From contig NW_017265137.1 of assembly GCF_001638985.1 (NCBI RefSeq), positions 2,726,222-2,790,221 on the forward strand: 64,000 bases of DNA, given 5' to 3'. This DNA is from Phycomyces blakesleeanus NRRL 1555(-) (taxonomy: Eukaryota > Mucoromycota > Mucoromycetes > Mucorales > Phycomycetaceae). This document shows, in pieces, positions 23,205 to 34,215 of this stretch. The translations under genes were made by a program, and so were the position numbers. Under the pieces are notes generated by a model. That model worked only from the letters and a program-made list of their open reading frames with translations. It made no database searches and was not told the DNA's origin. The stretch's first letter is position 1, and the number at the start of each line of letters is the position of its first letter.

Positions 23205-24560
23205 CACCCGGCTTAGGGTGAAATTGACTTACTTCCAACTCCGCCATGACTTCTTTCTATGCAAGAAGACCATCCTCTATTTTCCTTTTATTTTAATTCT
23301 GTAATCTCTCTAATAAAACAAATCACAATGCCAAAGAACAATAAAGCTAAAACTACCAACTCATATTATAAGACAACAGATTTCGAAAAAGGAATGATTA
23401 TTGGAAGATATAAAGAAGGACGTAGCTCCTATGAGATTTCACATGCAGAAGGCATACCCCAATCAACTGTTTATTGTATAATTAAAAAATACGAGACAAA
23501 GAAGACGTGCGCTGAGAAGGAGCATCCTAGGGCCTCTAAGAAGCTATCACCACGGGCAATTCGTTATTTGAAGTTCACCGCAAAAAAAAATAGACGTGAC
23601 ACATTAGCTACCATCACGCGCAGTGTTAAAGAGATGCATGACATCTCAATCAGTTAAGCAACAGTACGCAAATATCTGCACGATATGGACCTTCGCTTTT
23701 GTGTTGCTGTAGCCAAGCCTTACCTAGATGAAGCACATAAGAAGGCACGCTTGCAATAGGTTAGGGAGTGAAAAAATTGGAATGATGAATGGACATCAGT
23801 AATCTGGAGTGATGAGTCCAGATTCACCCTTTTTCAGAAAGGTGGACAGCAATATGTTTGGCGCCAACTGCATGAGAAGTATGACGATGACTGTCTGGTA
23901 CCAGCAGTGCAAGGGTTGGGTGGTTCAGTATCAGTTTGGGGATGTATTTGGGCAGGAGGTGTTGGCCCACTAGTTATATTAGATGACTACATGACAAAAG
24001 AAATGTATGTCCAGACACTGAGGGTCAACTATCTCCCATTTCTTGCTGCCCTTTCTGACAAGGACACCACCACCTACCTTCTCCAAGAAGACAATGCCAA
24101 GCCACATAAGAGCAAGTTGGCGGAACAGTGGAAAAAAAGAAACGATGTAGCTATCTTACCATGGCCTGCAAAAAGTCCAGATCTCAATCCAATTGAGAAT
24201 ATGTGGAGCTACCTTGATAACAAGGTTAGAGATAGAAGACCCCAGCCTACCACGCTAAAAGAACTGGACGTTGCTTTGTTGGAGGAGTGGGCAGAAATCA
24301 CAGCAAGTACTTGTGTGAAGTTTTGCCTGAGCATTAAAGATCGTATGATATTAGTTAGGAAGAAGCATGGAGGAGCTATTAACTATTAAACCCCCATCAA
24401 TTTTTAATATAAATAAGCAACACATATTACAAAATCTTCCATTCATTTTTTGTCTTTAAGGATCATGTCTTTGAGAACTTATTTAACCTTGAAAAACAGA
24501 GGTGTACTTCTTTGATTTTAGCGGAGTTGGAAGTAAGTCAATTTCACCCTAAGCCAGGTG
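23205..24560 (+). mobile_element. Tc1/mariner-like element (Tc1-1), in an intron of Plavaka-1 ORF2
   Basis: 1356 bp. Both ends read CACC(C/T)GGCTTAGGGTG..., the inverted repeats extending about 40 bp to ACTTCCAACTCCGC. TA dinucleotides at 23203-23204 and 24561-24562 are the target duplication. It carries one transposase on plus. The inner TIR part and the transposase promoter are intact. Confidence 0.95.
23328..24389 (+). pseudogene. Tc1-like transposase, DD34E, three stops
   Basis: Starts at ATG 23328 (MPKNNKAK...), chosen because it precedes the helix-turn-helix region (DFEKGMIIGRY...GRSSYEISHAEGIPQSTVY). The catalytic domain has WSDESRFTLF (D), QEDNAKPHKS (D) and SPDLNPIENMW (E), with 34 residues between the last D and E. 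The frame is broken by TAA at 23655-23657, TAG at 23757-23759 and TGA at 23769-23771. The last two replace Trp codons expected in RLQW.RE.KNW, so each is a G-to-A change. The C-terminus is complete to the stop at 24387-24389. Inactive. Confidence 0.95.
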
Positions 24561-24899
24561 TATGTTACTCACATAAACTGCATTAGATTCTTTACGGGTA
24601 GGCTCATGGTTGGAGATGACAACAGGTGCAGCAAGAGTGAGTTTGGCTCTCACAGGAGCAGCAAGGGGAGCTCTGACCAAACTATCTATGGCACTGATAA
24701 TGTTGATGCTGGTGGTGGCAAGAATGTTAATTCTGCCATTCATGTTGGTCAAAGTTTGCTCAACATTGCCGATCTGTCCTTTTATGGTAGACATATTAGC
24801 TCTCACAGTAGAAAGTATTTCCATAAGCTGCTGATTGGTAATCTCAACAGGACAAAGGGCAATTGCGCGTTCACGTCTTGTGTTAGTCATTGTCTACAG

Positions 24900-25559
24900 A
24901 ATATAATAAAATGAAAGATTATAATGATTAGTTTCAGATTATATTATTATTATTGCTGTCATTCTACAATTAAATTTATTTAAATTAAATTAAAAATAAA
25001 TCGTATCAAGTTTACATACTTGAATTGTTAGAACAAGTGTGTTGATTTGGGAGTATAAATATAGTAAGTAGCAAGAGAGTAAGAGTAAGGGAAAGTATAT
25101 TATATGAAAGATATGGTTATTATATATATTCAAAATATATTTGATATAAGAATCTCTATTAATACTTTTTGTAATGACTGGGATGTAAATCGGTTTTCAT
25201 ATTGCTTTGGGACTAAATGAAATCATTTTAGTCTTTTTTTTTAAACACACTTTTTCTGTTTTTTTAAGATTTTTTTTTACTTTTTTTATTTGTTTTTTAT
25301 TATTTCCCTCTTTTCTCTCTCTTTTCAATTCTTGTTATATTTGCAAATTTTTCTGGTAAGATTGTTTTTGGTTCAAAATACTTCTTTACAAAGAACAAAA
25401 GAATTAATTTTTTTGTCTGTCATAGGTATTCTCTCTGTTTCTCTCTCTTCACTCTTTACACTCGCAAGGTTTTATGGTAAGGCACTTTCTTTGTTTTAAA
25501 AGAAATATATACTTTTTTTATATATAACTAAAAAATAACAATATATTTTAATGTCATAG
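24900..25559. other. Divergent intergenic region between Plavaka-1 ORF2 and ORF3
   Basis: AT-rich, presumably with the shared promoter region. T/C-rich tracts precede splice-donor-like ...TTTCTG|GTAAG near 25355 and ...TTTTATG|GTAAG near 25470, which may close 5' leader exons of ORF3. A similar T/C-rich tract ending in a donor occurs at the equivalent place in Plavaka-2 (near 33790). No start codon could be fixed. Confidence 0.35.
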
Positions 25560-26463
25560 AAATTCACTCTTCAGCTCATTCTGATGCGCCATCATCACAA
25601 CAGTCATCTGGATTAGCCAGAGTTAGTAAATATACTTTATGCCATCATTCCATACAATCATTCTGACTTTTTTCTTTCTTTAATATAGGCCACATCGCCA
25701 AAAATACTCTCTACAATCAAACACGGATATTGACACGATAATATTTTATTTTATTTTAATCGATTTCTTTTTAATATTTATCTAACTGAATATAATTTCT
25801 ATTATAGATGAACATTCCTCTTACAAACGTGTCATTCCTCAAGAACTTTCATCCCATGCTACCATCATTGTCATGGTAAGCCTTTTATTTACTTCTATAT
25901 ATACAATAATATTATTTATACTGTATATTAATGTATATCTTCTACTAAAGACGATATTCACTGTAGAAAAAAATCTATGAGTATTTTTTGATACTTGTAA
26001 CTTTCTGCCCAAAACTCGTAACTTGAAAAGGTCCAACACAGACTTACTAAGTTTAGTATGTGCTAAACCTATTTTAGTACTCGGAAGTTGATATTCAAAT
26101 ATAACTGTCTTACTTTTAAGCCAGAAGGCCATTTTAGATAAATATAGTATGTAAAACTGTTTATCAGTTTACAAAATTGGATAAAGTGACAAACACATCC
26201 AATAAACTACTCACAGTTTAAATCTGGACATGCATCAGTTTACAAAATTGGATAAATGACAAACACATCTTATAGAATATTCATATCTTGAATATGGACA
26301 CGTATCCATTTTTATATAATATTTTACTGTAATAATAATACCAACACACTTCTTGATGAGTTTGAATAAAGATATATTTAAAAATTAAAGAGGTTATATT
26401 TGTAATGTGAAAGAAAAGAAAGAAAGAAAAAAAGAAAAGAAAAACAATAAATGGGAAAAAAAA

Positions 26464-29400
26464 TTATTGATAATGACTTTGAGAAACCTCCACTACATAT
26501 CGAACGGTCTTGTCATTTACATCATGAACAAGACCAGCCATCCCCTTGATTGACTTTACATCTACCACCTTCTTGTCACTGATTGTAGTACTTTCCCAAA
26601 CTGGGAACATTCCCTCATTATTGGGCTGGATGCCACACAGATGGTCAACAATGGTGTAGAGTCTGGTTTCTCCTAAGACAGAGTAGGAGAAGAACTTGCA
26701 AACAAATCCATACCTTTTAAAAACAAATTTGGAACAAGATTAATATTATAACAACATAAAACATAGCTCATACAACTTACCCCATGGATGTTTGAGCACA
26801 ACAAGATCAGTGGCTTGAACATGTCTGCTGTCAAAAGATGCCTGGACTCTGTACACTACTTGGTCCTTCCACATCTTACTGGTACAGACGACCCAGTTGG
26901 TTTCTTCAACCATTGACACAACATTTTGGCCCCAAAGATCTGCCAAAAAACAGACCAAAGTATAGTAGTTTATATCTGTTTCGCTTGCCACAGCAACAAG
27001 AGTTTTTCTGGTCGGATTTGACCAAAGCTGAGGACCAGCAACATTGTTACTTGCAGCCTCAAAGTTGCTGGTCCTCCTGTTCCTTGGTTCTCTGGTTACA
27101 ACCTCACCACTAAGACAATGTCGTATCCCAGCCTTGCTAAACAGGATATTCTTCATGTTTTTCCTGTTTCTTTCCAGGACCCTATTGCAGCTTGATAAGC
27201 ACCAATGGTGCGTTCAATAGGACGACAACTGTATGCCCTCAGTGTGTCCATCTCCCTTATCATATAACCGAGATGAACCAGCATGTGCTGGTTCATCACG
27301 AAAATTGTAGGTTTCATCCTTCCTTCTGCAATTTCTTTCCGAAGGAAGGAATGTCAGTGCCCAATGGCTCTATAAAGGTAATTAAAACGTTGTTTATATA
27401 AATATTACTGACTTACTCTTCCATATTGCAGATTTCTGCCTCTGTCACCTCCCACTTCTGGGCAATTGTACAAGCATCGACCAGGTCTTGAACAGCATTC
27501 CTGGTGCTGACAAGAACAAAGTTCTTGATTACTACTGCTGGTACAACAAACAGAAGGAAGTCTAGCCAGTTAACTGCCTTCTGTCTGCCAGTCATTTCCT
27601 TCAGTGATCTCCAACTACCAGTGAAGATCACTGGTATATTGGCCCTAGACTCACTTATCAATCTATTGATCTGGTCGAGCTTTACATTTAAAGTGAATGT
27701 ATACACTATTGGTTGTTGTTGTTGTTGTTGTCAGATGTCACCTACTAAATGGGCTTTGTTGTTTTCAGTCCAGAAACTCACAGCAAACTTGCCACCCAAT
27801 GCCTTGTACAACTGATGTCCAATCTCATGGCCAATGAGATGCATCTCGTCAAGCCCAAAGAAAGCAGGACTTGTCAATGTATCAAGATCTCTGAAAACAT
27901 TAGGACCATTGACACTATATCTCTAGAAAAAAGATATTAATATTTTAATTATTTGATAATGAAGTACATATGTTTCCCTCGAACTGACGGAGACTTTCTA
28001 TGGTTCTCATTGGGGCAGGCAGCTCATTGCCAATAAAACACATGGTGTGAAGTTTGGATACACCCTTGGAAAGACAGGCTCTGCACCCAAAGAAAGAATT
28101 ATGGTGGGCCAGGTTCATCAAGTCTGACACGGCTGGATTATTGTCAGTTGCCATGACAAGATGAACTTTGACACTCACTTGCCCAGAATTTGTCTGAACT
28201 CTCAGACCAGAAGTTTGCAACATATGCAAATCTTCTACTATTGTTTCCAAAAAGGATGTGATATTCTTTGGGTGTTCAGGTCCAGGAATTATTGCCAGCT
28301 GCATCATGTTGTCCCTCTTATATCTAAGCATATTTAGCTAGCAATTTTATACAGGGCGTCTTATATTATATCTTTTTTTTGGATCAATGTTAAGATTGAT
28401 AACGTGGACAACAGTTGCAGACATTTTTGAGTCGTTGAAAGGGTTAAATTGTTCAACAAACATTGTAACCAAAATATCATTCTGACTAACAACACCACTC
28501 TGAACTAAACGGCGGACAGCATTACTGTCAAGGATATTAGATCTCGTGGTACTAACATTATGTGAAAGACGGTTTTTGCCATATTCCATCTTGGTGCGTT
28601 TCTGGGCATTACCAAGCTTGAATCTCAATTGCTCAGAGAGAGGCACAACCTGAAAGGTCTGCACAGGAATTAAAGTGCCTCTGTCGCATTGGAATTGTTG
28701 GCTATTACAATGAGGGCACCACTCTTCCTCATCTGCATGCTGTCCAGCTTCTATGGCTTCAAAGCGGGTACAACCTTTTTTACACATGTCATGCGTGACA
28801 GGACGGACAGTATATTCTTGTCTTAGAAGCGTGTCCATCTTGTAGTAAGACATCAGTGAATTGATGACAGCTAAGATGGTAGTAAGTTTACATGCTATAA
28901 ATAATTGATATTGACTATATACTTACACAATCTACATTCTGTCATATACTTATTCATCATTTTCACACATTTGTCAAAAACATTACAAGACATATTGTTC
29001 TCAACAAACATGGAGAACAACTCCAGACTAGCTGCCTCTGCCCCACTCATGGGCTCGTAATGAGAAACTCTAGGAGTCTCATCCAGTTTGCTTTCATCAC
29101 TTTTACCGCTTTTATACTGGCTTGGGAAATCCACATGATCTACAGTGTTACAAATATGGAAGTAATCACAACCAGATTCTTCTGTATGTATATTTGTGTG
29201 TGGTTAATATCGTTTTTTAGAAATTAAAGAGACTAGTTTAGTGGTTTCTTCTTCTTTTCTCTGCCAAGTGGAGTCTCGATGTCTGTAGGCACGTCTTGGC
29301 CAAATTCAACATCTATGTCTATTGAACTTTCTGGGCAGTTGGTGGTTCCCTTCAACATAGACTCTCTCAGGTCGTATGACTCATTACTATACAAGTTATC

Positions 29401-29571
29401 GTCATATGCAAGAGCTGAGAAGCGTCTAGAAACATGGTTATTCCGTGCTTGAATGCCTTGTTGATCAAATTCAGTTAAGTTGAAGACGTCTTTGAGATAG
29501 TTCATCAATTCAACTCTGTCTTCATTGACATCATTTTCAGATGTTTGTGTAATCAAATCGTTGATATTCAT
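26464..29571 (-). pseudogene. CACTA-1 transposase (Transposase_21/Tnp2 type), multi-exon
   Basis: Starts at ATG 29571 (MNINDLITQTSEND...). Exons follow with FPSQYKSGKSDESK...LELFSMFVENNM (29134-28917), then the zinc-like region MCKKGC...WCPHCNSQQF and DILVTMFVEQFNPFNDSKMSATVVHVINL (28853-28370). Next come MMQLAIIPGPEHPKNITSFLE and NSFFGCRACLSKG (28331-27960), GLDEMHLIGHEIGHQLYKALGGKF (about 27925-27800), a segment to 27413, one at 27156-26780, and a final exon ending EVSQSHY.Q at the stop 26464-26466. The IPGP and GLDEMH-GH motifs are hallmarks of CACTA transposases. A TTG repeat at 27712-27732 lies next to an in-frame TGA, so it may be intronic or a break. Overall it may be close to intact, but exon joints are unverified. 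Confidence 0.75.
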
Positions 29572-29820
29572 TTTAAATAAAGAGGTTTTTTTTATGAAGA
29601 ATTAGTTGGATGATAATATATAGTAAAAATGTTTTGAATATAAGTTAAGAGAAAAAAAAGGTCAATATAGATGTGAATTTATGTTTTAGTTTTTTATTAT
29701 CTATTTAATACTGAATATGGTAAATTTATGCAATATATTACATGATTATGACTGTGGATAATAAGAAGAATTTTTTCTTGTGAAAATCGGATTTTGTTCT
29801 CTTTCCTTTTCTAAATAAAA
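29572..29820. promoter_or_regulatory. Divergent promoter region of CACTA-1
   Basis: About 250 bp between the starts of the two divergently transcribed genes of CACTA-1. AT-rich with TATA-like stretches (near 29615). No specific site was resolved. The call rests on gene orientation only. Confidence 0.4.
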
Positions 29821-30662
29821 ATGACAATAATTTAAGATCTCATAACACAAGCACGCCTAGAAGCTCTTGAAGCTACTGTTGCCCAGTTACAGGCAAGGGC
29901 TGATAATCTTCGAGAGATGGGAAATAACATTCCTTTGGAAAACATTGTCCATTTACCGGTGTGGTATACACACCACAATTGAGTGAAGAACAGACCCCAC
30001 AACCAAACACTGGTTTCTTCTTGCTAATGAATCTGGCAAGTTAACAATCTCCGGAACTGTTACACACCAGGCACACATACACTACATACTCATACAGTGT
30101 AAACCAACCATTACATAACAGGGATTCGAATTACAGAGATTCGAATAGTAGCAGATATAAACAATATTATTTTGTCTCTTTAACAAATAACACTCTCACA
30201 GTATCTACTATTCCCATTATTGAGATACTAACCCATAAACAATCCCAAATACCTCAACCAGCTGGAGAACAAGAGATAGGACAAGTACCCAACAACCAGA
30301 CTCTTTGAGACATTGGACATCCTGGTGGAAGTGTTCCTGGCAACTCTTGGAAAATTTCGGCCACAGCAATCCAACGTGCAATGTCTATATACCTGACTGA
30401 AGGTGATGGGGCAGCTGCCTGTGTCATGTACAGATCAGCCTCAGAAATTGTTTGTAGTCTCCTCAGGGCTGCTTTTAAACTTTTCCATGATCGAGAAGAA
30501 AGTGTTTCGTTGTGGAGTGATCTTACAAAGTCGCAAAAGAAGGATTTGATTGAAAACCTTGAGATACTTGCTTCTTTTAGAAATATTTATCTCAATAGGT
30601 TTGTAGGATTATGGGGAGCCAAGTATATGGCTTCTCAAAAGTGGAGATCCGCCAGACTTTGA
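29821..30662 (+). pseudogene. CACTA-1 companion gene (coiled-coil + W-block protein)
   Basis: ATG 29821 is followed by an in-frame TAA at codon 5, then ITQARLEALEATVAQLQARAD, a clear coiled coil, to 29982. A degraded or intronic middle lies at 29983-30290. The C-terminal domain at 30300-30662 reads AAACVMYRSASEIVCSLL...LWSDLTKSQKKDLIENLE...NRFVGLWGAKYMASQKWRS. The last 50 residues align without gaps to the companion gene of CACTA-2, with tryptophans in the same positions. No known family recognised. Plant CACTA elements carry a second protein (TnpA) that binds the subterminal repeats, and a similar role here is inference. Confidence 0.6.
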
Positions 30663-31500
30663 TTACCAAGAAACTAAAATATATATTCTTTGAAGAAAAC
30701 ATGTATTATTTAATTATTTTATTCTAACTCTCAAGTAGTGTAATTCTTTGAAGATAACTGATTATTCTTAAGTACAAAAGATAAAAATGTGCACACAAAG
30801 ATATACATAAATGTATACTATAGAAATTCTGTAGCTTAAACTGTTATTTAATAATATATGAATGAGTGCTCTCTTTACATACTTCTTTTTATATTTACTT
30901 TCGATTATTTTGATTCATAAAAACAATAAAAATAAAAACTATAAAATTCTAATATAAAACATCATGCATTTGTTGGACCAATTATAATAAAAAGCAGAGG
31001 CACTAAAAATGGTATATATCTGCTATATTTGGCACTTTTGATTAGATTAAATGCAAAAATGATCTGAAATCCTATAAAGCGTATTTGACTTAATTGTAAA
31101 TCTCATAAATTGTATCTGACAAAAAAGTAAAACTAATAGGCTAAAACAGGCATGTTATTGGCTATAAAAGTTATGAGTTTGTAACTCGTTACAAGGTCGG
31201 TATTTTAAAGACTGACTTTTAAATAGCAAAAGTTATGAGTATGTAACTTGGTATGAGGTCAGAGGTATAAATCCTGTCATTTGCTACAGTGATTATCACT
31301 TTACAGATAATATCTTGGTCTGCAAAGAAATCCTTTGCCTTTGGTATGTAAATCAATTATTCTATCACGCAATTAACAAAAATTAATTCTTTTCTATTGT
31401 TTTATAGTCAAAGAAATCATAATCCCGTACTTTACTGTAAATGTTTTATTTCTTTGTCCATTTGTACTGGGTACTTCCAATGTAAGTATTAATTAGTGTA

Positions 31501-32210
31501 TAAAATTTGCGGTATAAAACACGCACGCACTCCCATCACTAATGTTTTATCTATTCTCAAAGAGTACTGCTCTTACCCCTAAAAAAAATAACGAGCACCT
31601 TATTTTCTTCAGGTATTTGTTTTTTGTAGAAAATTTTTTATCCCAAATATAATAAGCCGGCCGAGCAAGAAGTAACTGAGGATATAGAATAGCTTTATTA
31701 GATTTGAAACCTAGAAACATTCTATTCTTTCCAATAAAAATAAAAGTATAAACCATAATCAACTAATAAGAATGGGAAACCAAATAAATAAAGAACATAT
31801 TACTGGTCCATAATTTTAAAGACGTGTTTTTTTGCTGTTGATGATTGGAGGTGTTAAAGAACTGTCAGTATAGATGGTCAGTAAATGTGGGGTGTAGTAC
31901 AGATAAACCATTAGAGCCATATACATGATATAATCTGTCTTTGACCTTTCTTGTTCTGTGTCAAGAATATCAAGATAAATCTATAGTTTTAAATACTTTT
32001 TTATTTATTAAGCATAATGAGTATATCAAAAGTGCTACCAAATCTTACTTGCGGAATCCCCCATCTACATATATTGTAGTGTTTGCAAGTCTCGCATATA
32101 CAGTGCTAGATGACCTTAAAACCTAGTGGAAAAAATATCAACTATGCTATATCACATTATCCCAGTACCATTTGCCCATATATACTTGTCAGTATTTTCC
32201 TATTTTCTTT
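31501..32210. other. Spacer, no feature recognised
   Basis: AT-rich. A TTCAGGTATTTGTTTTTTG near 31607 resembles the T-rich Plavaka starts and could be an element end, but similar strings arise by chance here. Short frames near 31547-31762 and 31941-32126 have no family features. Confidence 0.3.
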
Positions 32211-32427
32211 CAGTGTGATCTAGGCTATCTTCCAATTCACTGTAAACGAAGCCAAATTAGTCAAGCTTTAATAACACAGGAGTAAGCAAATAAGAGAGAG
32301 GATAAAAAGATGATTTTTATTATTTGATTTGGGTTATCTTATATAGTTTTTTATATGATTATTCATCTTTGATTACACTCAAGTAGTGTCTAGTAATATT
32401 ACAAATTATTATAAACGGATTACACTG
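32211..32427. repeat. Solo-LTR-like repeat (family D)
   Basis: Ends read CAGTGTGATC and, inverted, CAGTGTAATC. An LTR reading would be TGTGATC...GATTACA (32214-32424). The interior (GAGAGAGGATAAAAAGATG...ATCTTATATAGTTTT) is similar to the LTR of the gypsy element at 43829-44096. No direct target duplication: the flanks are complementary (ttcag/ctgaa) rather than repeated. Family assignment is tentative. Confidence 0.4.
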
Positions 32428-32944
32428 AAAAAGAGGCGCGGTTTTCTTATGTGTAAAACTGTAATTAATTATGTGAAAAGACCAGGTTTTACGATGTGAT
32501 CAGATAGTTTTTACAAGTGTATGAAGCTGGCTTACTCATAGGTGGTAAGACCAACTTTCGAACATAGGAAAAGGTCAGAACAGCAGGATAGTAAGATGTG
32601 TTTGCATTTTCTGTATATGGGTTTTTACCACATGCACTAAAACGGCAACTCAGAATTACGTTTTGTTGTAATATATCCTACCGCTTTCCGATTAAAAGAA
32701 CGATAAATGAAAGATTGATTATACAGATATGCCAGTTTTTACAGGGTTTTGTTGTATTTGAATTTATTTTATCCAATCTTAGAGACTTCTTCTTGTACTG
32801 TTTGCTTCCATACACTTCTCCGATCTTTAATTTATTTATAATAATTATTGGTTTATTTTGTTTTTATTAGAAAGAAAAGAATATTCTTAGGTTTATAGTA
32901 CAGTGGTTATATTTAATATTCAGGAACGTTCTGGCTAGTGTTCT
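32428..32944. other. Spacer, no clear gene
   Basis: A 90-codon plus-strand frame (32598-32870) is hydrophobic and T-rich without family features. Not supported as a gene. Confidence 0.3.
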
Positions 32945-33713
32945 ATCCTTCATACAATTTGAAATGGCCAATGTTCTGATAAAACAAGTATTCTCCAAAC
33001 AATATCTCCCAGAGAAAAGCCCAGTTGTGTGTTGCTTGCTTGTAAATGGTTGTTCTATGAAATTAGAAAAGTGTTAGCTGTTTGAACAAGAAATCGTGGA
33101 TATTAAGAATATATATATGTAATTATGCTTGCAATATAATAGCTTACCAGAGACAAAAAGAAAAGGCGTCATGAATGCGAACCATAGTACTCAATATACT
33201 TTATTTGGCTATAAAAATGCTGAAAAATATTATTTTTTGTGAACTGTGTGGTAGAATATTTCATTTACCTACCCGAAGCAAAAGGATTTATTTGCAGACC
33301 AAGAGAGTACATAGGAGACGCTAATATTGTCTTCAGTAAATGATATACATTAATATACAAAATAAATAATATTGTTATATGTACAAAAAAAAATTACCAT
33401 GTCAATGACACTCGTATGAAATGAAAGTTCTTGATTTGTAATGTGCTCATGAGAGAAAGGTTCATCTATAATAGAAATTATGTTAAGCCGTGTGCTTATT
33501 AAAAAGAGATAGATTGAAATAAAATAAAATATTACCGTGTTCATAACCATGTTTAATAGTAGAGAGTAATTTCGGCGATATGGTCTATACAAAAGAAAGG
33601 AAAAAGTCAGAATAATTTTATAGGATGACGGCATAAAGTATATTTACTAACCTTAGCTAATCCGGATGGATATTGTGAAGGGGATGCATCAGAAGGTAAC
33701 AAAACGCGAGTGT
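32945..33713 (-). CDS. Plavaka ORF3 (copy 2), unknown multi-exon protein
   Basis: Exons read right to left. b: 33713-33652 (TRVLLPSDASPSQYPSGLAK). c: 33584-33536 (TISPKLLSTIKHGYEH). d: 33465-33398 (DEPFSHEHITNQELSFHTSV). e: 33330-33273 (TILASPMYSLGLQINPFAS). f: 33208-33148. g: from 33054 (TTIYKQATHNWAFLWEILFG...). All joints are GT...AG, and exons b-d stay in phase. Exons b-f align one to one with copy 1 at 25560-31480. Introns are about 60-70 nt. The frame beyond exon e is uncertain (a stop appears in f in some joins). A 5' exon probably lies near 33790-34000. No family recognised; divergent from ORF2. Confidence 0.55.
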
Positions 33714-34215
33714 CTGTAGTAATAGAAAACAATTATTATCATTTTAGTTATATATATATATATAATATTAAAGAATAAGATATCTTACCAAAAAAATCTG
33801 TGAATATAATAAATGTTAGAAAGAGAAAAAAGAGAGAAAACTTGTAAATGAAAAAAAAAACAAAAAGAACAAAAGACCAAAGAGCCAAAAGGCCAAAAGA
33901 CAGAAATCATATATTGAATTGAGTTGAAAAAAGCATGTTCAAAGCCGATTTGCACCCTGTTAATTCCAGGAAGTATTAATAGAGATACGCGTATTAAAGA
34001 AATCCTGAGTATTTGCAGCAACAACTGTAATATAATAAATGTGTTCTTGCTTTTACTTTTACCATCTTTCCATTAACTACACTTTATTCTTTTGCTTAAC
34101 ACCTAAATTCTTTTGTATGTTAATAACACTCTATATATACAATGAATAGATATATAAAACAAATATAATTAACAATTAACTCATGTATAACATTTTAATA
34201 GATAGCTTTCAGACC

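Larger units (their letters stand above)
22349..24890 (-). pseudogene. Plavaka ORF2 (copy 1), unknown protein, tail-to-tail with the transposase
   Basis: Exon 1 (ATG 24890 to about 24573) is Ala/Asn-rich with a coiled-coil (QQLMEILSTVRANMSTIK...NMNGRIN). The first intron (donor GTGAGT at 24572, acceptor near 23157) contains the entire Tc1-like element. Exon 2 (23156 to about 22860) ends RERMSDDEIAETNAFTQRAARADN and has one in-frame stop. Exon 3 (about 22770-22590) holds the block shared by all copies: MSDGESADEMDED...SGWRSNE. The last exon (22510-22349) encodes FIALVDTY...FPQWALRDGL and a stop. It ends 130 bp from the end of the transposase. I recognise no family. Confidence 0.65.
25959..31291. 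mobile_element. CACTA-1: complete two-gene CACTA element
   Basis: 5333 bp. The left end is CACTGTAGAAAAAAATC and the inverted right end is CACTGTAGCAAATGACAG. Both are flanked by the 3-bp duplication ATT (25956-25958, 31292-31294). Subterminal repeats of the type GTTATGAGTxTGTAACT(C/T)G occur near both ends (about 25985-26030; 31165-31260), as typical for CACTA. It contains a multi-exon transposase (-) and a divergent companion gene (+). It disrupts exon e of Plavaka-1 ORF3. Confidence 0.9.
25560..31480 (+). pseudogene. Plavaka ORF3 (copy 1), unknown protein, interrupted by CACTA-1
   Basis: Exons by comparison with copy 2. b: 25560-25621 (SDAPSSQQSSGLAR). c: 25689-25737 (ATSPKILSTIKHGY, then TGA). 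d: 25808-25875 (DEHSSYKRVIPQELSSHATIIVM). e: 25951-25958 continuing at 31295-31343 (GGTCTGCAAAGAAATCC...). f: from 31408. CACTA-1 sits inside exon e. The donor after exon c is AT instead of GT, where copy 2 has GTAATATTTTATT, a G-to-A change. The intron sequences next to the junctions are also conserved between copies. Function unknown; start and end not determined. Confidence 0.6.
18911..31500. mobile_element. Plavaka-1: multi-gene element with nested Tc1 and CACTA insertions
   Basis: Holds, in order, a transposase (+, 19124-22219), ORF2 (-, 22349-24890) and ORF3 (+, 25560 to about 31470). A Tc1-like element sits in an ORF2 intron and the whole CACTA-1 in an ORF3 exon. The left end is placed at CAGGATTTTTTTTTC (18911) because similar T-rich starts flank the transposase side of Plavaka-2 (38934, inverted) and Plavaka-3 (51776, inverted). 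The right end was not identified; 31500 is the last point where ORF3-like sequence is visible. No target duplication was established. Confidence 0.55.

Noticed and set aside
25190..25235. Right end of Plavaka-1 near GACTGGGATGTAAATCGG
   Set aside because: ORF3 exons continue beyond it to about 31470, so the element cannot end here if ORF3 belongs to it.
31607..31640. Left end of Plavaka-2 at TTCAGGTATTTGTTTTTTG
   Set aside because: Similar to the T-rich Plavaka starts, but no target duplication and too simple a sequence to trust; it would also leave no recognisable right end for Plavaka-1.
32211..32427. hAT or CACTA MITE with CAGTG ends
   Set aside because: No 8-bp or 3-bp target duplication, and the interior resembles a gypsy-type LTR, so it is listed only as an LTR-like repeat.
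32598..32870. 90-codon hydrophobic frame that could be a membrane protein
   Set aside because: T-rich composition gives hydrophobic codons by default. No homologous copy in the window and no splice or start context.
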